This document shows, in pieces, positions 1 through 8,501 of a DNA stretch of 64,000 bases (position 1 is its first letter; each line of letters opens with the position of its first letter). The DNA is from Paenalcaligenes hermetiae (GTDB lineage: Bacteria > Pseudomonadota > Gammaproteobacteria > Burkholderiales > Burkholderiaceae_B), in contig NZ_BAABKD010000011.1 in assembly GCF_039543645.1 (NCBI RefSeq), forward strand, positions 345,690 through 409,689. Reading direction: 5' to 3'. A model generated the notes under the pieces. That model made no database searches. It saw only the letters and a list, made by a program, of their open reading frames with translations, and was not told the origin of the DNA. The position numbers and the translations under genes are program-made.

Positions 1-513
1 CGATAAAATCGCCCCATCGCTCTCTCCATTGACTAAAGGCTGGTGCAGCATCGCTGTCATACAGGGTGCGAGCTCTACCAAAAACGCATCAAATTGCGGT
101 ACTGAATAACGCTGCTGAATGGCTTGATAAGCCAAACGTCCCATCTGCTGAAAGTAGCGTGCTGCGCCCTGTAAGAGTGTTTTTTGATAGCACTGAGTAG
201 GAATCTGTAAAGTAATCACTAAGGGATAAATACGACCTACCCGATCCAGACTAGGAGCCAAGCACCCCATCTGCATAAAAGCTCCCCCCTCGAGCAATGA
301 GGCGGGTAAAACAAAATTCCACACAGGCGCCGTTGGGTAACAATGCGCCTCATTCACCGCTTGTTTATAAGGCAATAAACTTTGTTCTATCCATTGATGC
401 CAAAACTGAATACGCCCACTATCTATGCGTCGATGCACAAAATCCCCGGCTGCGGGCAGCTTGCCATACCAGCCTAGCTGCTGATACAGCCCATCAAGGT
501 CTAATGACTCCAT
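1..513 (-). CDS. tagF: TagF, T6SS-associated protein (partial, 3' end off window)
   Basis: The first 171 codons are present. The ATG is at 513, three bases after the tssM stop, so the gene is co-transcribed and probably translationally coupled with tssM. The N-terminus reads GWYGKLPAAGDFVHRRI and then FWHQWIEQSLL, which is the signature of the TagF N-terminal domain found in T6SS clusters. In Pseudomonas, TagF is a negative post-translational regulator of T6SS assembly, acting on Fha-type proteins. The protein continues past the left edge, so it is unknown whether a C-terminal PppA-type phosphatase domain is fused, as in some relatives. Confidence 0.88.
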   Translation of the reverse strand, partial: MESLDLDGLYQQLGWYGKLPAAGDFVHRRIDSGRIQFWHQWIEQSLLPYKQAVNEAHCYPTAPVWNFVLPASLLEGGAFMQMGCLAPSLDRVGRIYPLVITLQIPTQCYQKTLLQGAARYFQQMGRLAYQAIQQRYSVPQFDAFLVELAPCMTAMLHQPLVNGESDGAILS

Positions 514-516
514 AGA

Positions 517-3500
517 TCATCCTTTTTCTGGACAACGAAATGCCTTAAGCTCAGGCAAAGCAAATGGGCTACGCGCAGAATAAGCACGCCATTCGAGACT
601 CACTGTTCTTCCCCCTAAATCAAAAGTAGCAATCATGGTTTCTGGCGAGCGCCCTTGGCGTACCGATTGCGCTTGGTCCAGTAGGCGGTGCAACGCCCAC
701 GGCCCCTGAGCACTAATACCTGAGCGCCCTTTCTGAGGCATCACACTTAACATCACCTGATGGCTACCTCGCTCACCGGGCCATTGCACAGTAGTGGCTA
801 CCTGTGGCCCATGCGCGTAATGGATACTTTGTCCATCCACATCTAAATTGAGCTGACGAATACGAGCGTCCATGTCTACCACTCGCACTGCCACTTGAAA
901 TGATGGTTGTGCTTGCCCTGCTGCAAAAAACACATCTCGAATCACAGCTGCCTGCTCAAAAGCACGTAAATAGCGCGTGGCATTACCTTGACGACCATCC
1001 ATGCCCGGCTTAAAGCGTAATCGTTGTCCAGACCGGTCCACCAAAGCCGCTAATTCATTATTAAAAAACTGCTCCATCATTTGCCCTGGACCAAAAAAAC
1101 GGGCGAAATCATTCGGTGCAGCATCTAATTGACTCTTCGTAAATGGATAACGTCCTGCTAAAGTGCGTCGACAATAGTTCCCCAATACGGCATTCACATC
1201 CTCACCTACTTGCTGCTGTCGCACTTGTTTAACCGCTCCTGCCGCATCCTGTGCCATATGCTTTAGCATCTGCCCTACCGTATCCGGCATGCGTCCCGCT
1301 TCTGCTTGCAACTTGCTTAGCACCTCACTGGGCGGCAATGGGCTTTGGCTGCGCAAGGCGGAATCCGCTGCCGTTAAGTAGGTATATAACTCGTTAAGTA
1401 ATGCTAAAGTACCTTGAATGGGCGCGGGTGCTCCGGCATTTACAGGCTGAGCTAACTCGTGATAGCGCACAAAATGCCGATCAACCATTTGCTCTAAGCG
1501 CTCTGGTGTCGCATCAATACGCACCGCCCCTTCTAAACCTATGGGCCCAAACATTTGCTCTAAGTTTTGAGTGGAACTGGTTACACGCTCTTTAGCTCGG
1601 TCTAATATTGAACGCTGGTATTGCTGATCCTCTCGCAACAAAGTAGTTTCATAGGCCACGTTTTGCACAAAACGCTGTAGCGGTGAATTAGAAGCAGAAA
1701 CACTGCGTACCAGCTCAATTGCATCGATTAAATGCTTAGGGGTACGGATGCGTACGTCCTCTAAAAATGTATCCCACCGCTGCACATAATCCGCAAAATA
1801 TAAGCGTTTAACTTCGGTTATCACGGTAGCGCGCGGTTGCTGCTGCCGCTGGTTGACGGCTAACACCCAAGCATCATCAGCATGAAGCTGATTAGCAACG
1901 CCCTCCACGCGTTTAGCAAATACATTCCAATAGCCGTTATAAGAAAAAAGCCCAGGGATTCCTTCGTTGAGTGCAGCATCACTTTGGCGTTCAAACACCG
2001 TGGTCGCTTCTGCCCCCGCCAAAGACACCAAGCTGCTCTCTTTTAATTCTGAAGACGCATATAAACGTAATAAGCGACTATAAATGCGCTCGGCCAAGCC
2101 AAACTGATCAAGCTGCGCACGACGCTCCGCGACCAAGGCTTCATTTTGTGCAAATGGCGAATGCAACACCTGTGGCGCTAACAAATGCTCTAAATGCATC
2201 CCCAAACGCTCATATTGCGCGCGGGTATAATCCGCGGGCAATTGCGGTTGCAACAAACGCAACACCCATTGCTTGAGGAACACCGCATCATAGCGCTGCG
2301 CATCATAGATCATTAAATAGGCTCGTAATGCCTCATACGTTTGCTCTATGTCCTGCACAGAGGCTTCCTGCAATCCAGACTCAATCAAACGCGCTACTTG
2401 TGGCCAGAGTTGCTGGCTTAACACACGCTCATACACCGCCTGATTAGCACTTTGAATTTTGTTACCTTGATATAAGCCAGCCGCGTATGCCAAAGGGCGT
2501 TGTGGTGGATAAAAATCATCACCCGCCGCTATCTCCCAATTTGCATTCAAATATGGCATTAAGCCCAACACATCGGTGCCTTTTTCAATCCGTGTTTGTT
2601 GAGCAAGCTCTTCTACTTGAGGAATACGCTGTGCTACTTGGACCAAGTAGTGCTGATTATTCTGATAACTTACCCACCACCACCCAAATAACCCAAACAA
2701 TACCGCCGCGCTTAAGCCATAAGCCACCCACTGTAATCGTCGGTATTGCTGCTCCCATTTCATATTTAAGCCTGCTAGCGCCGACTCTTTAAAAACCACC
2801 TCTTTCAAAAAACGATGTAAGAAATAGCTTTTTCCTTCTGCTGCTACGTCGGCAGAAGCTGTGGAGGAGCGCAAGCTCAACGCCGAAGACAAGGCTTGAC
2901 CGACAGGATCAAATGGCTCACCGCCTTGCGTACCGCTTGTAAAATACACACCTCGTGGTTGCAAACCTGGCGCCAAACGTGAGCTAATAAATACCTCACT
3001 TAAAAAATAGCCTAAAGTATCTTTAATGGCGGCAAACTGCTGTGGGAGCAAAAAAGCCTCTGCCCGTTGCGCTGGATCCTGCGGTACAGCTAATACATCT
3101 GGCAAAGCTTGCTCTAAGCGTTGCTGTAATAAATCGAACTCTTGCTGATAATGGGGCAACAAGTCAAAATCAGGCCGTTGGCTTTGCTCATAAGCAAAAC
3201 TAAACCCCCAAACTTGCTCTAAGCTAGCACGATCGGCTTGGGCAAAATAAGCCTCAAAACCACTAAGTAAATCCATTTTGGTAATCAGCACGTATACCGG
3301 AAAATGGATGCCTAGCTGCTGCTGTAATTCGTGTAAGCGCTGCCGTAAAACCGCTGCATGCTGTAAACGGTCGGTATCATTCGCTCCAAGTAAGTCCGCT
3401 AAACTAATGGTTAAAATAATGCCATTTAATGGCTGCCGCTTACGATACCGCAGCAACAAATGTAAAAAACCCTGCCACTCTTTTTCATCCCCAGTAGGAT

Positions 3501-4113
3501 CGCTTTCATGTGTGGTATAACGCCCAGCAGTATCCAGTAACACCGCTTCATCCGTAAACCACCAATCACAATTACGTGTCCCACCCACCCCTTTTAACGC
3601 GGTTTTACCAAAGGTATCTGCTAGCGGAAAAGTGAGCCCTGCATTGACTAAAGCCGTGGTTTTACCAGAGCCCGGCGCCCCGATAAACATATACCAAGGC
3701 AACTGATATAAATAATGCGGTAAAAACCGCTCTAACCACTTGATTTTGCCCTGTCCAGTAAAACGTACTTTACGTAGACGCTCCAGGGCTTCATCAAAAC
3801 GCTGCTGCAAAACCAACACCTCTGCCTGTTCGGTTGGCGACGCTACAGCTTCTTTACGACTCGGTTTACGCAGTTGCTTTAATAACTGCGCATTTAAACG
3901 TCCCTCACGCCATTTACGCCATACCCAACGTAATAAGTAACCTCCTAAAATTAAGGAAATTAATGACAACCGCGCGACTGAACTTTCTAAGGGATACCAT
4001 TGGTTAATAGCCAACGCAGGGCCCGCCACCCATATCACATAACATAACGCCAGCAGCCCTAACAGCACCCAAAGCGTGCGACTCCTTATCAAACCAAATA
4101 GCCGCATCATCAT
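517..4113 (-). CDS. tssM: TssM/IcmF, T6SS inner-membrane complex protein
   Basis: At 1198 residues this has the full length expected for TssM, which with TssL and TssJ forms the envelope-spanning T6SS membrane complex. Two hydrophobic segments lie in the first 66 residues, and a third (about 460-485) precedes the long periplasmic region. A Walker A motif GAPGSGKT is at residues 145-152, so this is an NTP-binding type of TssM. The end of the protein resembles the TssM C-terminal TssJ-binding part. The ATG overlaps the tssL stop as ATGA (4110-4113). Three ATG codons follow each other, so the exact start is uncertain by two codons. Confidence 0.97.
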   Translation of the reverse strand: MMMRLFGLIRSRTLWVLLGLLALCYVIWVAGPALAINQWYPLESSVARLSLISLILGGYLLRWVWRKWREGRLNAQLLKQLRKPSRKEAVASPTEQAEVLVLQQRFDEALERLRKVRFTGQGKIKWLERFLPHYLYQLPWYMFIGAPGSGKTTALVNAGLTFPLADTFGKTALKGVGGTRNCDWWFTDEAVLLDTAGRYTTHESDPTGDEKEWQGFLHLLLRYRKRQPLNGIILTISLADLLGANDTDRLQHAAVLRQRLHELQQQLGIHFPVYVLITKMDLLSGFEAYFAQADRASLEQVWGFSFAYEQSQRPDFDLLPHYQQEFDLLQQRLEQALPDVLAVPQDPAQRAEAFLLPQQFAAIKDTLGYFLSEVFISSRLAPGLQPRGVYFTSGTQGGEPFDPVGQALSSALSLRSSTASADVAAEGKSYFLHRFLKEVVFKESALAGLNMKWEQQYRRLQWVAYGLSAAVLFGLFGWWWVSYQNNQHYLVQVAQRIPQVEELAQQTRIEKGTDVLGLMPYLNANWEIAAGDDFYPPQRPLAYAAGLYQGNKIQSANQAVYERVLSQQLWPQVARLIESGLQEASVQDIEQTYEALRAYLMIYDAQRYDAVFLKQWVLRLLQPQLPADYTRAQYERLGMHLEHLLAPQVLHSPFAQNEALVAERRAQLDQFGLAERIYSRLLRLYASSELKESSLVSLAGAEATTVFERQSDAALNEGIPGLFSYNGYWNVFAKRVEGVANQLHADDAWVLAVNQRQQQPRATVITEVKRLYFADYVQRWDTFLEDVRIRTPKHLIDAIELVRSVSASNSPLQRFVQNVAYETTLLREDQQYQRSILDRAKERVTSSTQNLEQMFGPIGLEGAVRIDATPERLEQMVDRHFVRYHELAQPVNAGAPAPIQGTLALLNELYTYLTAADSALRSQSPLPPSEVLSKLQAEAGRMPDTVGQMLKHMAQDAAGAVKQVRQQQVGEDVNAVLGNYCRRTLAGRYPFTKSQLDAAPNDFARFFGPGQMMEQFFNNELAALVDRSGQRLRFKPGMDGRQGNATRYLRAFEQAAVIRDVFFAAGQAQPSFQVAVRVVDMDARIRQLNLDVDGQSIHYAHGPQVATTVQWPGERGSHQVMLSVMPQKGRSGISAQGPWALHRLLDQAQSVRQGRSPETMIATFDLGGRTVSLEWRAYSARSPFALPELKAFRCPEKG

Positions 4114-5303
4114 GGCGCTTCTCCTACAGACTGATTAGTGCTGGGGATCAGCAGCATAATTTCGACACGACGATTTCTAGCCCGATTTTCTGCTGTGGTA
4201 TTCGGAACCAAAGGGTTCGCCTCACCCTTGCCTTCGGCTCGTACACGCGCAGAATCTATAAGCCGCTGGTTCAATAAATTTTTTACGGCATCCGCTCGTG
4301 CTTGCGATAGCTCCCAATTAGAAGGAAAACGCAGTGTTCTAATGGGGACATTGTCACTGTACCCCGTCACCAAAATGACCCCTTGTGTACTATTTAAAGC
4401 ATCGGCAACTCGGCTTAACACTGGCACATAAGCATTACGCACACGGTCCGAACCAGATTCAAATAAGCCATCCCCACGCAACACCACTACGCTCCGGTCT
4501 GCCTCATCTCGAACCGTTAACAAGTCCTCTCTGATCTCCGCCTCTAAATAATGCGCCAAGCGTGCTGGCGCAGCAGGCAAAGAAGCAGGAGCTTGTTGCT
4601 CACTTATGGCCATGGTGGGCGTAGCCAATGCCACAATTTTTTGAAATAGAGGATTAGAGCGATCACTTAATGACCAGCTAAACCCAATATAAATAGCCAG
4701 TGCTACCGCGCCAGCCAATGCCGCCGCAGCCCAAAGTGGAACAGGAAGACGCTGTATTTTTTTCAGTACCGGTTTATCTTGCCAATGAGGAGAGAGTGGC
4801 TCTAAATACGCAGGCGTTACACTTTTTAGACTCAACAGTAATCGCTGCTTAATGGTTTGTAACTGCGCTCTACCGTTATCAACCACACGATAACGTCCCT
4901 CAAACCCTAAGGCCAAACAGTAATACAACAAAAGCAATAGCTCTTTATACGCAGCGGGGTTCTGACTCAATTTAGCTAACAGATGAAAAAACTTCTCCCC
5001 ACCCCAGGTTTCATTATGAAAAGTCACAAGCAAACTATTTGTGGACCACGCGCCCCCACTGCCCCACGGACTAAGCGCCGCCGCTTCATCCAACACAGTA
5101 CACAAACAATAACGTGCGCCTAAAATCACCTCGTTGCTCATCCCAGCCTGTTGCGCTCGCAGCTCAAACTGGCGGATTTCATCAATAAGGCGCAAGCGCA
5201 ACTGCATAGGATTCGGGTGACTTTCACTTTGCTGTATTTGAGTTAATAGCAATAACAAAGGGTTCGCCGCTTGCAGCAATGGGCTTGCTGTAATATCTTG
5301 CAT
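4110..5303 (-). CDS. tssL: TssL (DotU) with C-terminal OmpA-like domain
   Basis: The 397-residue protein has an N-terminal DotU/TssL cytoplasmic domain (about 10-190), one transmembrane segment (about 190-212, rich in A/L/V) and a C-terminal OmpA/MotB-type peptidoglycan-binding domain. Motifs in that domain include TGYSDNVPI, NWELSQARA and NRARNRRVEIML. It is an 'evolved' TssL that can anchor the T6SS membrane complex to the cell wall without a separate TagL. The start is set at the ATG at 5303, preceded by TAGGTGATG, eight bases beyond the tssK stop. A longer in-frame reading to 5342 would overlap tssK and has no good ribosome binding site. Confidence 0.95.
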   Translation of the reverse strand: MQDITASPLLQAANPLLLLLTQIQQSESHPNPMQLRLRLIDEIRQFELRAQQAGMSNEVILGARYCLCTVLDEAAALSPWGSGGAWSTNSLLVTFHNETWGGEKFFHLLAKLSQNPAAYKELLLLLYYCLALGFEGRYRVVDNGRAQLQTIKQRLLLSLKSVTPAYLEPLSPHWQDKPVLKKIQRLPVPLWAAAALAGAVALAIYIGFSWSLSDRSNPLFQKIVALATPTMAISEQQAPASLPAAPARLAHYLEAEIREDLLTVRDEADRSVVVLRGDGLFESGSDRVRNAYVPVLSRVADALNSTQGVILVTGYSDNVPIRTLRFPSNWELSQARADAVKNLLNQRLIDSARVRAEGKGEANPLVPNTTAENRARNRRVEIMLLIPSTNQSVGEAP

Positions 5304-5311
5304 CACATCAC

Positions 5312-6643
5312 CTACACGGTTGGGACTCGAATGGCCCAGCAAGTTAAATCCAGACCTGGAAACTCACCTGCCAAATGCAACGCCAATGCCCCTTTATGTT
5401 GAAGCTGCTGCCACATTTCCCCTTGTTGCTCTAGCGCAAAATATACATAACCAGCATGGACGGGAAGCTCTCTCGGCACATGGCTTAAACTTCGTAATAT
5501 CACCCCTGGTAATTGCAAATGCACCAAATCCCGAATCCTATCCACAGGACCCAGCTTAGCCTGAGCGGGAAAATGCTGTCGCACTTGCTCTTCGGGCAAA
5601 TCAGCCCGTACAGCAATCACAAATCGTGCACTTTGCCATAGATGAGTATCAGTGACCTGCCCCACTCGCACTCCATGCCCTTTATCAACCAGCTCAATAC
5701 GAATCGCCATTTGATCCAACATTTGGTTCAACACAACCCGCAGAGACTGCATGAGCGGTTCAAAACTTTGACGCAAATCCTGATGCACATAGGTGGGACA
5801 TGCAAGCGGCTGTTTACTGGGTTGGTGAAACGTGCTTAATCCGCCCAACAACTCCAACAATAATAAATACAGTGCCTCAGGGTGATGATGAGGCAGCTGT
5901 AACACCCCCCATAAACGATTTTTATACGTATTTAAGCTATGCAACGCTAACAGCTCTGACATATCGCCCGCATGCAGTTGGCTTAGGTGTTGAAGACGTT
6001 GAGCTAACAGCTCGCTACGCGCACTGACTAGGCTATATACCTCTTTAATGTAGGCGTTCAAGCGTGTTGACACTGTATGATGGAGACAAGGCACAATAAA
6101 TGACTCATCCAGATGCACCGCCGTCTGTGTGTTTTTTTCTTTAATCACAGCTATCGGCAGCACCACCCAATCGCCATCCACTTGATCTTCTAACAATAGT
6201 TGCCAGCGCAGTCTACCTTGCTGCACTAAGGCCGGCTCATTATGAGGATCGCAGCGATCCAATACTTCCGTTTCTACCACTTGATAACGTGCCGCGCTAT
6301 GGGCTTGCTCCTCAAAGCAGACCTCCACATCTTGGGCGCGCAACTTAGGCAAAGCAAGAAACACCTGTTGCGCATAAGTGTTATCCGGCACCACAAGGGC
6401 TTTAGGAGCTTGTTGTGCATCCATGCTAAATACCGTGCCATCTGGCAAAACGCCCGCTGCCTGTTGGATTTGGATATGACCAAAAGCCAAGGCGTCCTCA
6501 TCCAGACGTAACTGCGTAAACCCCCAATAATGGTGAGCTAAGCTACACTGCTGGCGCATTGCTTGCGTGGTGAAATACTGATCTAAATATTGAAAATGCT
6601 GAGGGCGTAAAAACATGCCCTCGGTCCAGATAATCTTTGCCAT
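5312..6643 (-). CDS. tssK: TssK, T6SS baseplate subunit
   Basis: The 443-residue product begins MAKIIWTEGMFLRPQHFQ, the near-invariant N-terminus of TssK, the trimeric baseplate protein that joins the baseplate (TssEFG, VgrG) to the TssJLM membrane complex. Length is normal for the family. The ATG at 6643 is preceded by GAAGTGG at good spacing. A GTG three codons upstream (6652) is possible but less likely. It lies between tssJ and tssL in the usual J-K-L-M order. Confidence 0.96.
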   Translation of the reverse strand: MAKIIWTEGMFLRPQHFQYLDQYFTTQAMRQQCSLAHHYWGFTQLRLDEDALAFGHIQIQQAAGVLPDGTVFSMDAQQAPKALVVPDNTYAQQVFLALPKLRAQDVEVCFEEQAHSAARYQVVETEVLDRCDPHNEPALVQQGRLRWQLLLEDQVDGDWVVLPIAVIKEKNTQTAVHLDESFIVPCLHHTVSTRLNAYIKEVYSLVSARSELLAQRLQHLSQLHAGDMSELLALHSLNTYKNRLWGVLQLPHHHPEALYLLLLELLGGLSTFHQPSKQPLACPTYVHQDLRQSFEPLMQSLRVVLNQMLDQMAIRIELVDKGHGVRVGQVTDTHLWQSARFVIAVRADLPEEQVRQHFPAQAKLGPVDRIRDLVHLQLPGVILRSLSHVPRELPVHAGYVYFALEQQGEMWQQLQHKGALALHLAGEFPGLDLTCWAIRVPTV

Positions 6644-6663
6644 GGGTACCACTTCAAAATGCG

Positions 6664-7188
6664 CTAAAAAGAAGAATCTAATTGCAAGCCCTGTCGAGTT
6701 AACACCACACGTACTTCTGCTTGCTTAGGAGAGAACTGCCAAAATTTATAAATATTGGTTTTTTTTGCTTCAGGCAAAGGCATAACTAAACGCCATTGAC
6801 TCTGGTTTAAATCTCTATAACCCGCAACAACGCCTACATAACGGGCATTTACATCGCCACTAGAAGAAACCCATTGTTTTTGCTCTGGCTCCACCACAAC
6901 CGCCTCATGCCCCAAAAGCTGATCGCCTAACACCTGTTGTGGCTGCCGCACCAAACCAAAATAATCGGCCGCCTCAAATCGATCAGCAGCTCGCAATTGA
7001 AAGACGGTAATCTGCAGCGGAGCTGCCTGATTTTGCTGTGTTAAGTTTTGATCGGCAGTGCCTACCAGCTGAATAGCATAAGGAATCGCTAGCTGGTTTT
7101 CGGTCGCCGCACATCCACTTAAGCAATACGCGCCAGCACTTAAAAAAAGCGCCAAAACATAACGCCGGCTTTTTGCAGTATTTTTCAC
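6664..7188 (-). CDS. tssJ: TssJ, T6SS outer-membrane lipoprotein
   Basis: This short lipoprotein has a basic start (KNTAKSRRY), a hydrophobic stretch and lipobox LSGC, followed by the beta-sandwich typical of TssJ (NLTQQNQAAPLQITVFQLR, and VGVVAGYRDL later). TssJ sits in the outer membrane and binds the periplasmic C-terminus of TssM. No ATG start is available. GTG codons at 7200 and 7188 are both possible; 7188 is chosen because AGGGTGG lies a reasonable distance upstream. It is the first gene of the leftward tssJKLM-tagF operon. Confidence 0.9.
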   Translation of the reverse strand: MKNTAKSRRYVLALFLSAGAYCLSGCAATENQLAIPYAIQLVGTADQNLTQQNQAAPLQITVFQLRAADRFEAADYFGLVRQPQQVLGDQLLGHEAVVVEPEQKQWVSSSGDVNARYVGVVAGYRDLNQSQWRLVMPLPEAKKTNIYKFWQFSPKQAEVRVVLTRQGLQLDSSF

Positions 7189-7200
7189 TTCAAAGACCAC

Positions 7201-7463
7201 CCTACATTTATCGCAATTTTTATTTAAACCAATAAAATAATTTTAATTGCGCTACAAATTGTGGTCATTATCAATTGGGTTTGTTACGCCAATATGACGG
7301 ACACATAAAATTAAAACCCGTCACATTAGTTACATCTTGTTTCCAAAACCCATGAGAAAAACAAAAAAAATCAATGACTTAATTAATATATGTAATGAAA
7401 TAATTTTGTCATAAATAATAGATAAGGTAAGGCATTCTTTCAATACATCTATTTTTATTATTC
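7201..7463. promoter_or_regulatory. Divergent AT-rich intergenic region between tssJ and tssQ-like gene
   Basis: These 263 bases separate two divergent T6SS operons and must hold promoters for both. The half next to the plus-strand gene is very AT-rich, with A-tracts and TATAAT-like boxes but no single convincing -35/-10 pair. I saw no sigma-54 box. The AT-richness would suit silencing by H-NS/MvaT-type proteins, which is an inference. Confidence 0.4.
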
Positions 7464-7913
7464 ATGAAAATGACTTTTATTAAAAACTTGTTTTTATTCA
7501 CATCTTGGCGCCGTATATTTATCGTTTTTACAGCAAGCGTATTAGCTGCCTGCGCACAAACGCCTTCATCCAACACGCCATACCCCGATCCCAAAGAGCA
7601 AGAAACCTTAACGCATATTGAACAGCTTTACCTAGAGGGTGAATACCAAAACTTATTAACCCAGCTACAAGAAGAGCCTCTGATGCAATCCGGCTCTTTG
7701 CACTTCAAAACGGAAGCAAGAAAATACCAAGCTTTTAGCTACTGCACACTAGGCGACAAACCCGCCTGCCGCCAGCAATTTCAAGACTTACTCGAAGAAA
7801 ACCCCGGTTATTTATTAAGTAAAGCAGAAAACACTCACCCTGTATGGGGGCCAATTTTTGCCACAGAAAGCAAAAAAATACGCTCCTCTCGGGTGTGGAT
7901 CAAGCAGGAGTAA
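7464..7913 (+). CDS. TssQ-like T6SS-associated lipoprotein
   Basis: The 149-residue protein has a signal peptide ending in lipobox LAAC (cysteine at about residue 30). A mostly helical region with a TPR-like feel follows (HIEQLYLEGEYQNLLTQLQ, then FKTEARKYQAFSYC and RQQFQDLLEENPGYLLS). Small lipoproteins of this kind at this place in Burkholderiales T6SS loci are annotated as TssQ family; their role is not well defined. It reads into the FHA-type gene with a gap of three bases. The ribosome binding site before the ATG is weak. Family assignment is from context and general resemblance. Confidence 0.6.
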   Translation: MKMTFIKNLFLFTSWRRIFIVFTASVLAACAQTPSSNTPYPDPKEQETLTHIEQLYLEGEYQNLLTQLQEEPLMQSGSLHFKTEARKYQAFSYCTLGDKPACRQQFQDLLEENPGYLLSKAENTHPVWGPIFATESKKIRSSRVWIKQE

Positions 7914-7916
7914 AAC

Positions 7917-8501
7917 ATGAAATTTCAGCTCAAGAATCCAGCAACTCAAACAGAAAAAACTTTTACATCACAAGGAGTTCTGATCGGCAGTCATGCCTTA
8001 AATGACTGGGTGTTAATCGACGACCCTACTCTTGCGCCTTTTTGTGTAGCCATCCGTCCTCAGGCTCAACAGGGCCATGAGGTTATCTGTCTCAGCACAC
8101 AAACACCGGTGCAAGTGAATCAGCAAAATTTAGCTTTTAAGCAACGTGCTCACTGGACACCAGTGTGTACTTTACAAATTGGCGACTGGCATATCAGGCA
8201 GCTGCCTGAAGAAACACCACAACAAACGGCGATACCAAACGTACCATCCCCTGTCATATCAGATACACCAGAACAGGCGGCACCCACTGGTTCCACTCTT
8301 ACGCCCCCTGTTCTTGATGACCCGTTTGCAGACCTTTTAAATAGTCCTGGGGTGGTACCAGTTGGTGCAATGGATTTGGATAGCACACATCCATTTGATG
8401 CGGAGCGGGCTACCCAGCGTAATAGCGCAAACCCATTGGAGCAACTTCAACCAAACCAACTTAACGCCCCTCATGACCCACTAAGTGGGCTATTAAAATA
8501 A
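7917..8501 (+). CDS. FHA-like T6SS protein (TagH/Fha-like), short form
   Basis: This 194-residue protein begins with a fold resembling an FHA phosphothreonine-binding domain (residues about 1-98: GVLIGSHALNDWVLIDDPTLAPFCVAI, then VQVNQQN and CTLQIGDWHIRQL). The tail is rich in P, T and N and low in complexity (DDPFADLLNSPG). T6SS FHA proteins act in Thr-phosphorylation control of assembly. Typical TagH proteins carry a further C-terminal domain that is missing here. The start has a clear CAGGAG site seven bases before the ATG. The last 31 bases overlap the 3' end of clpV on the other strand. Confidence 0.62.
   Translation: MKFQLKNPATQTEKTFTSQGVLIGSHALNDWVLIDDPTLAPFCVAIRPQAQQGHEVICLSTQTPVQVNQQNLAFKQRAHWTPVCTLQIGDWHIRQLPEETPQQTAIPNVPSPVISDTPEQAAPTGSTLTPPVLDDPFADLLNSPGVVPVGAMDLDSTHPFDAERATQRNSANPLEQLQPNQLNAPHDPLSGLLK

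Noticed and set aside
7409..7594. A 61-residue minus-strand frame over the TssQ-like gene start
   Set aside because: No ribosome binding site, overlaps the signal peptide of the real lipoprotein gene, and has no protein-like features.
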